Origin: Bacteroidetes bacterium GWF2_38_335
GTDB lineage: Bacteria; Bacteroidota; Bacteroidia; Bacteroidales; GWF2-38-335
Assembly (NCBI GenBank): GCA_001769535.1
Contig: MEOH01000012.1
Span: 62,001 to 126,000, forward strand
Direction: 5' to 3'
Length of the DNA: 64,000 nucleotides
In this document: one piece after another, positions 25,931-34,285 of the stretch
Layout of the letters: the number at the start of each line of letters is the position of its first letter
Position numbering within the stretch: position 1 is the first letter of the stretch
Made by a program: the position numbers and the translations under genes
Notes under the pieces: generated by a model
Database searches by the model: none
What the model was told of the DNA's origin: nothing
Seen by the model: the letters and a program-made list of their open reading frames with translations, nothing else

Positions 25931-26176
25931 CTATCTTACTTCTTCGTAATCAATATAATCACCCTGGTTTTTGTCGAATTTTTTTGATTTACTTTTTCCG
26001 AATTCAACTTTCACATCCCCTTCTGGTCTGGGGTTTCTCGATTCATAATAATTTCGTTGTTGTTCCTGCATCCTTTTCTGTACTTTTCTGAGATATCTTT
26101 TGAGCATGATTCTTCCGATCCAGCCAAGCAGATAAAAGGAGGCAATGATAATCAGCAGTACTTTTAAAAATCCCAT
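25931..26176 (-). CDS. DUF4834-family small membrane protein
   Basis: A protein of 81 residues with one N-terminal membrane helix (LKVLLIIIASFYLLGWIGRI), a basic stretch (MLKRYLRKVQKRMQEQQRN) and an acidic end (GDYIDYEEVR). This is the layout of DUF4834, a Bacteroidota-specific family of unknown function. It lies just ahead of the FkbM gene. Confidence 0.75.
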   Translation of the reverse strand: MGFLKVLLIIIASFYLLGWIGRIMLKRYLRKVQKRMQEQQRNYYESRNPRPEGDVKVEFGKSKSKKFDKNQGDYIDYEEVR

Positions 26177-26515
26177 GATAAATTAATTGTGTGACAAAAG
26201 TAAGAAATATTTCATGTTGTGTTTTGGGAATATTGTAAAAAAACATTTTGAGAGGTTAAAATTGTATAAAGAACACTTGAACGGTTGCTATATACCATCA
26301 GAAACTTGCCATAGGTTAAAACCTATAGTTATGGCAGGGCATCCGCTGGCGAGCGGATTAGGGAGCTGGCGAAAAAACGTGGATGTCCTTATATGATGCA
26401 AGCAGGGAATATCGAATATCGAATGTTGAATATTGAATAACGAACAAAGAGCCCGAAATAAGGAACCCCAAACTTGGAACCCCAAACAATGATTGGCTTT
26501 TTGAACCAAAATCAA
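26177..26515. other. Intergenic region with a REP-like palindrome and heptamer-like tandem repeats
   Basis: No gene is seen. At 26308-26338 an imperfect palindrome (TGCCATAGGTT with AACCTAT...ATGGCA) may be a REP-type element. At 26407-26445 short units near seven bases (GAATATC, GAATATC, GAATGTT, GAATATT, GAATAAC) run in tandem, and GGAACCCCAAAC appears twice at 26463-26488. Such low-complexity strings are common between Bacteroidota genes. Confidence 0.6.
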
Positions 26516-26546
26516 TTTGATTTGTTTTTATTAATCAATACATTTG
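26516..26546 (+). promoter_or_regulatory. Bacteroidota-type promoter of the following gene
   Basis: TTTG (26516-26519) is followed after 19 bases by TACATTTG (26539-26546), matching both the -33 and -7 boxes. Transcription would start near 26553, some ten bases before the ATG. Confidence 0.75.
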
Positions 26547-26562
26547 TGAAAACAAACGAAAA

Positions 26563-27957
26563 ATGGACAACAGGATTTTTTCCATTAAACGGAAAGCGCT
26601 ATTAATCAATCTCGATAAACATGTTTATGGTACTTTGGCTGAGATTGGGGGCGGACAGGAAGTTTCCAGGGCTTTTTTTCAGGCCGGTGGGGCTTCGGGT
26701 ACAATTGCAAAAACGATATCCGCTTACGATAAAACATTCAGCGATTACCATTACAACAACAATAAAAGCGATCGCTATGTTTCGGAAACAAGGTTGAAAA
26801 AAATGCTTGATAAGGAATTCGGCGAACTGCTGAAACTCCTTCCTGGTAAAATGGATGAAAAAACCTGCTTTTTTGCCTTTGCCAACACCGTTGAAACGCT
26901 GAATTATTCAAAAACCAATGAAGGTCACGGCTGGATTGGGGTCAGATTTCAACTTGCTCCGGGCGGCGAACCCAACGAGGTAATCATTCATGTCAACCTG
27001 AAGGAAAATGACGGGTTGCTGCAACAATATACTCTTGGTGCACTGGGCGTTAACCTGATTTATGCCTGCTACCATTTTCATGACAAACCCAATTCGTTTC
27101 TCACCAGTTTGATGGATAATCTTGACTCTGACCGCCTTGAAATAAACATGGCGAGCATGAAAGGGCCTGATCTTTCTTATGTTGATAACCGGCTTCTGAG
27201 TGTTCAGCTGGTTAAAAACGGAATGACAAACGCAACGATTTTTGATAGATATGGGAATGTTCAGCAGCCATCGGACTTGTTGTACAAAAAAAATGTTTTG
27301 GCTTTCAGAGGGAGTTTCAGACCAATTACCTATGTTGGATTTGATATGCTTAAATCGAGCTATGCCGCATTCAAGAAGGAAGAGGATTACAATAAGGAAA
27401 ACACCATCGCCTTATGCGAAATGACACTTAACAACCTTCTTTGTGATGGCGGGTTTGATGAGCGTGATTTTTTGGCAAGGGTTGATTTGTTAAACGGAAT
27501 GGGCCAGAACGTGATGATCTCAAATTTCAGGGAATATTATAAACTGGCATCCTATTTTTCATCCATTAAAATTGAAAAACTTCGTCTGGTCCTGGGTGTC
27601 CCCACTCTCATGAACATTTTAGACAGAAAATATTATAAGAAGCTGAAAGGTGGAATTCTCGAAGCATTTGGCCGGCTGTTTGTTGAAAATCTGAAATTGT
27701 ATGTGTATCCGGCGCTTTCGGAAGATGGAAAACTTCTTGATACGCATAATATTGCTGTTGATGATGAAATAAAAATTCTTTACGAATATCTCATAAAATC
27801 GGATAAGATTGTTGATCTGAAAAATGTAAAAAAAGAAAGGCTTCACATTTCATCCAAAGAGGTTTTGGATAAAATTCGAAAGGGTGATGCTTCATGGGTT
27901 GAGATGGTGCCGAAGTATATTTCGGATTATATTCTTAGGGAGAAGTTGTTTGTGTAG
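26563..27957 (+). CDS. Conserved protein of unknown function
   Basis: A protein of 464 residues with no signal peptide and no membrane segment, so probably cytoplasmic. The first 60 residues are highly ordered: LLINLDKHVYGTLAEIGGGQ, EVSRAFFQAGGASGTIAKTI, SAYDKTFSD. The middle contains NEGHGWIGVRFQLAPGGEPN and the QYTLGALGVNLIYACYHF segment. I recall similar proteins in many Bacteroidota and other phyla, where they often carry doubtful names (nicotinate-nucleotide adenylyltransferase, TonB receptor). I see no nucleotidyltransferase motif that would justify such a name. It is transcribed from its own promoter and stands alone. No function is proposed. Confidence 0.85.
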   Translation: MDNRIFSIKRKALLINLDKHVYGTLAEIGGGQEVSRAFFQAGGASGTIAKTISAYDKTFSDYHYNNNKSDRYVSETRLKKMLDKEFGELLKLLPGKMDEKTCFFAFANTVETLNYSKTNEGHGWIGVRFQLAPGGEPNEVIIHVNLKENDGLLQQYTLGALGVNLIYACYHFHDKPNSFLTSLMDNLDSDRLEINMASMKGPDLSYVDNRLLSVQLVKNGMTNATIFDRYGNVQQPSDLLYKKNVLAFRGSFRPITYVGFDMLKSSYAAFKKEEDYNKENTIALCEMTLNNLLCDGGFDERDFLARVDLLNGMGQNVMISNFREYYKLASYFSSIKIEKLRLVLGVPTLMNILDRKYYKKLKGGILEAFGRLFVENLKLYVYPALSEDGKLLDTHNIAVDDEIKILYEYLIKSDKIVDLKNVKKERLHISSKEVLDKIRKGDASWVEMVPKYISDYILREKLFV

Positions 27958-28030
27958 GGACTTGTTGGTCAAGTCATATTGAAATTGCTACTGAGGGTTC
28001 AGCCCCGGAGTAAATTAGAGGATTAATGAT

Positions 28031-28171
28031 ACTCTGCACCAAAGACGTACACAACTGGTGCAGAGCACCACACTCTCTGTAGAAAATGAGTATGAAACGG
28101 TAAAACCGCCGCCCAAAAAGATATATAGAAGGATGATGCTTTTGCGGCGGAAATGAAAACGAATTTTCAAA
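28031..28171 (+). repeat. Dispersed structured repeat R1, copy A
   Basis: Two hairpins in a fixed order: CTCTGCACC (28032-28040) pairs with GGTGCAGAG (28057-28065), and about 40 bases later CCGCCGC pairs with GCGGCGG. Then comes GGAAATGAAAACGA. Copy B at 33975 has the same two stems, the same spacing pattern and the shared phrases CTGTAGAAAA-like, ACCGCCGCCC and GGATGATGCTTT-like, although the bases in between differ. Stems are conserved while loops vary, as for a structured element. It lies in the convergent gap after the conserved unknown gene; the rest of that gap shows nothing else. Confidence 0.7.
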
Positions 28172-28238
28172 GGATGGAAAAATTGGAGATATTCCTAAAA
28201 CACCGTGTTTAAGAATTTACCACTCCCAGGGTCGGCCA

Positions 28239-28934
28239 CTAATAAAGATTAGCAGTTTTTTTGATGCCGTTGAGGTTGATGATTTTTATTTTTCTTCCCT
28301 GCAGCTCAATCAGTTTGTCGTCTTTGAATTCGGAAAGAAGTCTGATTACTGACTCCGTAGCGGTTCCAATAATATTTGCAAGCTCTTCGCGGGTAAGGGA
28401 AATCTGAAGCACACCATTTTTGTCCAATTCAAATTGTTCGGATAAAATAACCAGTACTTCGGCCAAACGTTCACGAACAGATTTTTGAGCAATATCCGCA
28501 AGAAATGAATTGGATTCATCCAGCTCACGGCACACCATCTGAAGAATTTCAAAGGAAAAATCGGCATTGGTCTTAAGCAGTCCGGTCATTGTTTCAGAAG
28601 GGATAAAACATAAGGAAGCATCTTCAATAACCTTGGCAGTTGTGCATGCAAGTTCTTCGGAGAGCACCGATCTGTAGCCGATCAAATGACCTCTTCGGGC
28701 AAATTTAATTATCTGCTCTTTGCCTTCGATACCTGTTTTATATAGTTTTACAATTCCAGAGTTCACACAAAAAAGCCCGTTCATCCTGTTGCCTTCATGG
28801 TAAACAATTGCGCCTTTTTTGTAGATATTACATGATTTTTCAAGGTTCATCTTTTTCAAATCCTCTTCCTTGAGATTCTTAAATATTGACCTGATAAGTA
28901 TATCGCAATCTTTACAGTTATTATTCCTCACCAT
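28239..28934 (-). CDS. Crp/Fnr-family transcriptional regulator
   Basis: A protein of 231 residues. A cNMP-binding-like barrel covers about 15-130 (GNRMNGLFCVNSGIVKLYKT, LIGYRSVLSEE). The HTH_Crp domain covers about 150-225 with VRERLAEVLVILSE, then SLTREELANIIGTATESVIR (recognition helix) and LSEFKDDKLIELQG. The N-terminus has Cys7-x2-Cys10, with further Cys around 32, 78 and 99-109. This pair is common in Bacteroidota members and does not by itself show an Fe-S oxygen sensor. It faces a PflA-like radical-SAM gene, which suggests regulation of anaerobic or redox functions, as inference. Confidence 0.9.
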   Translation of the reverse strand: MVRNNNCKDCDILIRSIFKNLKEEDLKKMNLEKSCNIYKKGAIVYHEGNRMNGLFCVNSGIVKLYKTGIEGKEQIIKFARRGHLIGYRSVLSEELACTTAKVIEDASLCFIPSETMTGLLKTNADFSFEILQMVCRELDESNSFLADIAQKSVRERLAEVLVILSEQFELDKNGVLQISLTREELANIIGTATESVIRLLSEFKDDKLIELQGRKIKIINLNGIKKTANLY

Positions 28935-28996
28935 CTGTGTTTAAATTTCACGCAATTTACAATAATCCTGAGAAAAAATGAAATAATATCCATAAA

Positions 28997-29020
28997 AACC
29001 ACGGTCTATAGGCCATGGTT
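28997..29020. promoter_or_regulatory. 24-base palindrome between the divergent fnr-like and radical-SAM genes
   Basis: AACCACGG, TCTATAGG and CCATGGTT form a near-perfect palindrome (two mismatched pairs). It lies 63 bases from the regulator's start and 35 from the radical-SAM start. It may be an operator or a REP-type palindrome. It does not match the FNR (TTGAT-N4-ATCAA) or CRP consensus. Confidence 0.4.
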
Positions 29021-29054
29021 ATATATCTTTGAAATCAATTTAAAAAAACAGCTT

Positions 29055-29960
29055 TTGTTTGATCTGAAAAATTGCACCATTTGTCCCCGTGATTGCGGTG
29101 TGAACCGGGCAGCCGGTCATGTCGGTTACTGTTCAACACCAGCAGGATACAGCATTTCCTCCATTGTTGTTCACAAAGGGGAGGAGCCGGCGATCAGCGG
29201 ACGAAATGGAATCTGCAACCTGTTTTTTACCGGGTGTAACCTGCGCTGTATATTTTGTCAAAACCACCAGATTTCGGGTAATCTCGCCAAAATAAAATTA
29301 TGGTCCGAAGATCAGGTTATCACCGAAATTGAAAAGATATTGGAAAAAGGTATTCATGCTGTTGGCTTTGTTACCACTTCCCATGTTGTGCCGCAGATTG
29401 TTTCCATAATCCAAAGGTTAAGAAAATCAGGAATCAATGCGGTTACAGTGTATAATACAAACAGCTATGAAAAACCTGAGGTAATAAGGGCACTTGACGG
29501 ACTGATTGATGTGTATCTGCCCGATTTTAAATACATAAATCCTGAATTGGCTTTACAATATTCCGATGCGGCCAACTATCCCGTAGTTGCTGCTGCTGCC
29601 ATAAAAGAAATGTACCGGCAAAAGGGTTCCTATCTGCAAACAAATGAGCATGGCGAGGCGGAGTCGGGTTTGGTGATCAGGCATCTTGTGTTGCCCGGTC
29701 ATACACAGGAAAGCATACAATTGCTTAATTACATTGCGGAAGAAATTTCAACCGGAGTACATATTTCACTGATGTCGCAATATCATCCTGCGCACAGGGC
29801 AGTTCACCATCATACACTTGGCCGTTCATTATATCCCGAAGAATACCGGCAGGTAGCAAATGAAATGCTTAGGCTTGGGTTTCGAAATGGATGGATACAG
29901 GATGAGGAAAGCGTGGACTTTTTTAACCCCGATTTTTATAAGGAACATCCTTTTGAATAG
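29055..29960 (+). CDS. Radical SAM protein related to pyruvate-formate-lyase activating enzyme
   Basis: A protein of 301 residues. Radical-SAM cluster motif GCNLRCIFCQNHQIS (Cys61, Cys65, Cys68). Before it are Cys7, Cys10, Cys14 and Cys26 (NCTICPRDCGVNR and VGYCSTPAG), a cysteine-rich start known from PflX/AmmeMemoRadiSam-type proteins. Later VGFVTTSHVVPQIV, YLPDFKYINPELA and VIRHLVLPGH support the family. The real substrate of most PflX-type members is unknown. The start is a TTG; I see no ATG in frame. The Crp/Fnr-like regulator is divergent. Confidence 0.88.
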   Translation: MFDLKNCTICPRDCGVNRAAGHVGYCSTPAGYSISSIVVHKGEEPAISGRNGICNLFFTGCNLRCIFCQNHQISGNLAKIKLWSEDQVITEIEKILEKGIHAVGFVTTSHVVPQIVSIIQRLRKSGINAVTVYNTNSYEKPEVIRALDGLIDVYLPDFKYINPELALQYSDAANYPVVAAAAIKEMYRQKGSYLQTNEHGEAESGLVIRHLVLPGHTQESIQLLNYIAEEISTGVHISLMSQYHPAHRAVHHHTLGRSLYPEEYRQVANEMLRLGFRNGWIQDEESVDFFNPDFYKEHPFE

Positions 29961-30623
29961 TGGTGGCTTAGTAAACTATGACCCTCTGAGACGGTGGCTT
30001 TAATAAACAACCCTTTTAAAAAACAGGAATATTCTTAAATCAAAATCATTTTCCTGACTTCATCAATGCACCTCTATCTTTTTTTTACACAGGTTCACTA
30101 TGTTTCACCCTGTGGTGTTACAAATCAGTCTTTCAGACTTATGGCGCTAATAAAAGCAAGGGCAACGCCCTGGGGTTGTAACCGCGTAGGGTGAAATGAA
30201 ATGCAACCCTATGCGTAAAAAAAACTATTTTTTTCATCGGGTTACACCATGCTCCACCCGATGTTATTACAAATCGGTCTTTCAGACCTAAAAGGCAGAT
30301 GCTGCAAGGGCAAGGGATTGTGGATGCATTGGGTTTGATGATATGCAACTGTCGATGCACAATTAACCTAACCTAAAATCAACAAAAACTTTAAATTGTA
30401 ACATTTTGACAAAATAGTATAACAAAATAAAAAATACGCCAATGTATTTTTACATTGTTAAAAAGTTTATAATTCAGGAAATGATTAATGACAATCGCGG
30501 CAGAGGAACATCAATACTTTTCGAAAGTATAATTGTTTTCATAAATGGGTTTGGTTTTTCATACCTCTCCGCGGTTGTTTTTTCCCAATATCAAAAACAA
30601 AACAACTATAAAACAGTTCGGAT
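29961..30623. repeat. Intergenic region with repeats of family R4
   Basis: No gene is supported. Two related units occur at 30095-30141 and 30238-30290. They share a CAC-ATG-TTTCACCC-like first half and TTACAAATC, TCTTTCAGA, CTTA as the second half. A GC-rich string with GCAAGGGCAACGCC and GTAACCGCGTAGGG lies between them (30155-30219). The latter also occurs inverted at 39406-39478. At 29963-30013 GGTGGCTT occurs twice as a short direct repeat. The AT-rich end before 30624 shows nothing clear. Confidence 0.6.
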
Positions 30624-32546
30624 ATGAAACAGATTATTTTATTTGGATTTTTTACCCTTTTTCTGGTTAACTTATGTAACTCTCAGCAGTGGGGTTTGTA
30701 CACACTTTATGCAACAAAAAACGGCACAAAAGCTTATTTGATTGATACAGCTACTACTCCTGCTGTTTATCATGAATGGACATTTTCTTCGTCCAAAAAA
30801 TCAGCTTATTCATGTTACCTGATTCCCGGCGATACCCTGGTCAGGACCTACCAATACCAGGCATCAGGGGGAATGAGTGGTGGCGGAGTTACTGGCGGAG
30901 TCCAGAAAGTCTTATGGGATGGAACGGTTGTATGGGATTTTCAATACAATAGCTCATCTTATACCATTCACCATGATATTTGTCCCTTGCCAAATGGCAA
31001 CGTTTTAATGATTTCATACGAAAAGAAAACCTCAACTCAGGCAACACAGGCGGGCTCATCATCTGCCAGCGAGTATTATGCCGAGAAAATTATTGAGGTT
31101 AAACCAACCGGAGCAACAACCGGAACCATTGTATGGGAATGGCATTTGTGGGATCATCTTTGCCAGAATTATAATTCATCAAAGGATAATTATGTGACTT
31201 CAATCCTGGAACATCCCGAGCTGTTGAATATTAATTATGCAGGAACCGGAATGCTTCCCGACAGATGGCACATGAACGGGCTCGATTACAATGAGGAGCT
31301 TGATCAGATTGCATTGAGCATGCACTTTATGAATTCATTGTTTGTCATTGACCACAGCACATCAACCGCAGAAGCTGCCGGTCACACCGGTGGAAATTCC
31401 GGAAAAGGTGGCGATTTTCTTTATCGCTGGGGCAATCCTGCTTCTTACGGTGCATCCGGCTCAGCAATTTTTAGCACCATTCATGATGCTCATTGGGTTT
31501 CAAGTGACAATCCCAATTATCCCGATTACCTCTGCGGATATAATAATAATGGTGGTACAGGAGGAAAAACTGCTGTTGATGTTTGGAACCCTCCATACGA
31601 CGGATCAGGCGGATACACTTATACAGCAGGAACAGCTTATTTGCCATCAACTTATGCATACCAATATAATTCAACATTCACAGCCAATAATGAGGGAAAT
31701 TCTCAACAACTCCCCAATGGAAATATGATTGTAAATAATGCGTTTGGAAATATTTATGAAATTAACTCTGCCGGCACCACTTTATGGACAAAATCCGGTG
31801 CCAACTCATCGCATGCTTATCGTTTTACAAAATGCGAAGTGCGCGGCCCCATCGTTTCTGCATCATCTTCCGAATCGCAGGTTTGTCCCGGTGATCCCGT
31901 AACCTTAAGCTCATCGGCTTACTCGGTTACCGAAACAAGTCCGACTTACTCTTACACCTGGTCTTCGGGCGAAACAACCCAAAACCCTGTGGTCAATCCT
32001 TCTGAAAATACTGTTTATACCGTTACCATTACCAATACTGCCATTGACTGTTCGGCTACGGCTTCAGTTTCAATTAATGTTTATCCCGAACCTGCTGTGC
32101 CCGTAGTTACACAGATTGGTGAAGAACTAAATTCAACTGCCGCAGTATCTTATCAGTGGTACCTAGACGGATCAGAAATTGCCGGTGCAACAAACCAAAA
32201 TTATTCTCCGGTCGAAGATGGGATTTATACCGTTTTAACAACTGATGCAAACGGATGTACTGCATTATCAGACGATTTTTCTTATATCGGTTCAGGTATT
32301 TCAGATGATCTGAACGGGGAACTGAAAGCATATCCGAATCCTACAACCGGAATGGTTTATGTTGAGGGTACGGAAAATTTAAATGATGCAAAAATCATGG
32401 TTTTTGATCTTTTCGGAAAACAAATAATGACTGAAAATGTTGCTGAATACATTGATCTTTCAGTGTTTGAAAACGGAGTGTATTATCTGATTATTGAAAA
32501 TAAAGGCGAGCGAGTTCTATATCAAAAAGTAGTGCTGATGAAGTAA
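30624..32546 (+). CDS. Arylsulfotransferase-family secreted protein with T9SS sorting domain
   Basis: A protein of 640 residues. A signal peptide (MKQIILFGFFTLFLVNLCNS) is followed by an aryl-sulfate sulfotransferase (ASST)-like propeller at about 40-400, shown by HHDICPLPNGNVLMISYEK, by MNGLDYNEELDQIALSMHFM and by a late QQLPNGNMIVNNAFGN. ASST moves sulfate between phenolic compounds without PAPS. After it an Ig-like domain (about 415-485), an S-Y-Q-W-Y-L-D-G type linker, and a T9SS type A domain (KAYPNPTTGMVYVEG to the C-terminus). It is thus a surface-exposed or released enzyme. The ASST active-site His could not be assigned by eye. Confidence 0.83.
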   Translation: MKQIILFGFFTLFLVNLCNSQQWGLYTLYATKNGTKAYLIDTATTPAVYHEWTFSSSKKSAYSCYLIPGDTLVRTYQYQASGGMSGGGVTGGVQKVLWDGTVVWDFQYNSSSYTIHHDICPLPNGNVLMISYEKKTSTQATQAGSSSASEYYAEKIIEVKPTGATTGTIVWEWHLWDHLCQNYNSSKDNYVTSILEHPELLNINYAGTGMLPDRWHMNGLDYNEELDQIALSMHFMNSLFVIDHSTSTAEAAGHTGGNSGKGGDFLYRWGNPASYGASGSAIFSTIHDAHWVSSDNPNYPDYLCGYNNNGGTGGKTAVDVWNPPYDGSGGYTYTAGTAYLPSTYAYQYNSTFTANNEGNSQQLPNGNMIVNNAFGNIYEINSAGTTLWTKSGANSSHAYRFTKCEVRGPIVSASSSESQVCPGDPVTLSSSAYSVTETSPTYSYTWSSGETTQNPVVNPSENTVYTVTITNTAIDCSATASVSINVYPEPAVPVVTQIGEELNSTAAVSYQWYLDGSEIAGATNQNYSPVEDGIYTVLTTDANGCTALSDDFSYIGSGISDDLNGELKAYPNPTTGMVYVEGTENLNDAKIMVFDLFGKQIMTENVAEYIDLSVFENGVYYLIIENKGERVLYQKVVLMK

Positions 32547-32582
32547 AAACTTCAGAAAGCACTGCTTTTTTTAATATCTTGG

Positions 32583-32590
32583 TACTTTTG
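32583..32590 (+). promoter_or_regulatory. Candidate -7 box of the propeller gene
   Basis: TACTTTTG lies 16 bases before the ATG and fits TAnnTTTG. The -33 element is not clear. Confidence 0.4.
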
Positions 32591-32605
32591 TAAAAACTTA
32601 TAATT

Positions 32606-33799
32606 ATGAAAAAAATTACTGCCTTTTGCTTGTTGCTTGTTGCAATGTCCGGAGGGTTTTCTCAAACATTCACCGCTTACACATCCGATGACGGACTGGT
32701 TGACAACTGGGTTAACGGTGTAGCTGTTGACTCTGATAATGTGAAATGGTTTGCAACTCAATCCGGGGTATCAAGCTTTGACGGTACTACATGGACCACC
32801 TACACAACTGCCGACGGACTTGTTTACAACGATGCAAAATGCATTGCCATTGATAATGACCAGAATATATGGGTGGGAACTGACTTTGGTGCCTGCAAAT
32901 TTAACGGAACAACCTGGACTACCTATTCCAGCGCCGACGGTTTGGTTAACGACGGAGTTACCTATATTGCCGTTAATCAGGATGGAAAAATCTGGTTTGC
33001 AACTTATGGAGGCCTGTCAATTCTTGACGGAACAACCTGGACAAACTATACAACCCTTGACGGTATGTCGTCTGATTTGATCAATTTTATTGCTTTTGCC
33101 CCATCAGACCTGACTTATATAGGAACATTCGGCGATGGATTTATGACTTTCGACGGTTCATCATTTGTTGCTTACAACACAGACAACGGATTAATTGACA
33201 ATGCAGTTACTTCAATTGTATTTGAAGGATCGAACGTCTGGGTATCTACTCTTTACGGTGTCTCCAGATTTACCGATGAACCCTCATGGGCTCAAAATTA
33301 CATTGCAACCGACGGCCTCTATTACGCCATGGTGCGCGATATGCTGGTTGACGATTTTGGCCATATATGGTTCGCCATTTATGCCGATTATATCCTCGAG
33401 GGCGGACTTACCAAGTACAACGGTACTGACTGGATCACTTACACCCAAGATCAGGGTGTTACCGGAGTAATCATGAAACGGCTTGCAAAAGACATCAATG
33501 GAAATATCTGGGTAGCGACGGGCGATGGTGTTACTGAAATAAATCTTTCGGTTAATGCACCTCTTCTCTCTGACCATGACAATTTAACCTTTTTTCCGAA
33601 TCCATCCAATGACGTTGTTAATTTTTCCTTCGCGGGAAATATTACCGGCATCTCTGTTTCTGATATTTCGGGAAATATTGTTGCCACGCTGTCCGGAACT
33701 GATAAAAATCTTGATATTACAGGTTTTGCCCCCGGATTGTATTTCATAAACTATATAGAAAATAACACGCCTAAATCCCAAAAATTAGTGGTGTATTAA
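32606..33799 (+). CDS. Two-component-regulator-type propeller protein with T9SS sorting domain
   Basis: A protein of 397 residues. The signal peptide is KKITAFCLLLVAMSGGFSQ. Five to six propeller repeats follow, each near 40 residues, with phrases such as DSDNVKWFATQSGVSSFDGT, DNDQNIWVGTDFGACKFNGT and QDGKIWFATYGGLSILDGT. They belong to the Reg_prop family of beta-propeller blades. A C-terminal T9SS domain starts at FFPNPSNDVVNFS and ends PKSQKLVVY. There is no kinase or DNA-binding part, so this is a secreted binding or enzyme-like propeller. It follows the ASST gene on the same strand by 59 bases and may have its own promoter. Confidence 0.85.
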   Translation: MKKITAFCLLLVAMSGGFSQTFTAYTSDDGLVDNWVNGVAVDSDNVKWFATQSGVSSFDGTTWTTYTTADGLVYNDAKCIAIDNDQNIWVGTDFGACKFNGTTWTTYSSADGLVNDGVTYIAVNQDGKIWFATYGGLSILDGTTWTNYTTLDGMSSDLINFIAFAPSDLTYIGTFGDGFMTFDGSSFVAYNTDNGLIDNAVTSIVFEGSNVWVSTLYGVSRFTDEPSWAQNYIATDGLYYAMVRDMLVDDFGHIWFAIYADYILEGGLTKYNGTDWITYTQDQGVTGVIMKRLAKDINGNIWVATGDGVTEINLSVNAPLLSDHDNLTFFPNPSNDVVNFSFAGNITGISVSDISGNIVATLSGTDKNLDITGFAPGLYFINYIENNTPKSQKLVVY

Positions 33800-33974
33800 T
33801 TTTTGGTAAAAACTGATTAAAATAAGTATGAGAAGCTGAAAGGCAATTTTTAATGGACAAATTGTAAAAATACCCATCTGGCTAGAGGGCAAAAGATAAA
33901 ACAAACAAATAAATAACGTAAAAACCAACAAATGCTATTTACAGCAATCTTGAAAAAAACCAGAAATAGTGCGG
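33800..33974. other. AT-rich gap before repeat R1 copy B
   Basis: Together with copy B and the bases up to 34285 this forms a gene-free stretch of 486 bases. This first part is AT-rich and holds no gene, repeat or promoter I can support. Confidence 0.5.
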
Positions 33975-34144
33975 TGCTCTGCACCATTTTAAAAAATTAC
34001 TGGTGCAGAGCATCTCGGATACTCGACACGAAGTAGTCGGTACCATACTCTTTGTAGAAAAAAGACATGAATTGGTAATACCGCCGCCCGAAAACATATT
34101 TTGAAATATGATGCTTTATGCGGCGGAAATGAAAACGATTTTCC
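33975..34144 (+). repeat. Dispersed structured repeat R1, copy B
   Basis: GCTCTGCACC (33976-33985) pairs with GGTGCAGAGC (34002-34011), then after a variable part CCGCCGC (34081-34087) pairs with GCGGCGG (34120-34126), followed by AAATGAAAACGATTTTC. Order and stems match copy A at 28031, with a longer middle part. An ATTTTGAAATATG-type inner hairpin sits inside the second stem. Neither copy contains a gene or a T-run, so this is not an ordinary terminator. The bases from 34145 to 34285 show nothing else. Confidence 0.7.
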
Positions 34145-34285
34145 AGTGCAAGCAAAAAAGAAAAGCCCGTCCGGCTTGAGGACAAAAGATAATTTAGTAA
34201 ACAATGCTTATTAAAAAAAACGAAAACACTAATTATCACCCAATCAACACCCTCTTTGCCAAAAAGCAAAACAAAAACTAATAAG

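Noticed and set aside
26405-26445. CRISPR-like tandem units
   Set aside because: The units are about seven bases long with no spacers, so this is a low-complexity repeat.
28239-28934. Fe-S oxygen sensor of the FNR type
   Set aside because: Only a C-x2-C pair at the N-terminus is clear; the full four-cysteine pattern could not be established.
30442-30627. 61-codon open frame before the arylsulfotransferase gene
   Set aside because: It is AT-rich, has no recognisable motif, overlaps the next start and lies in repeat-containing DNA.
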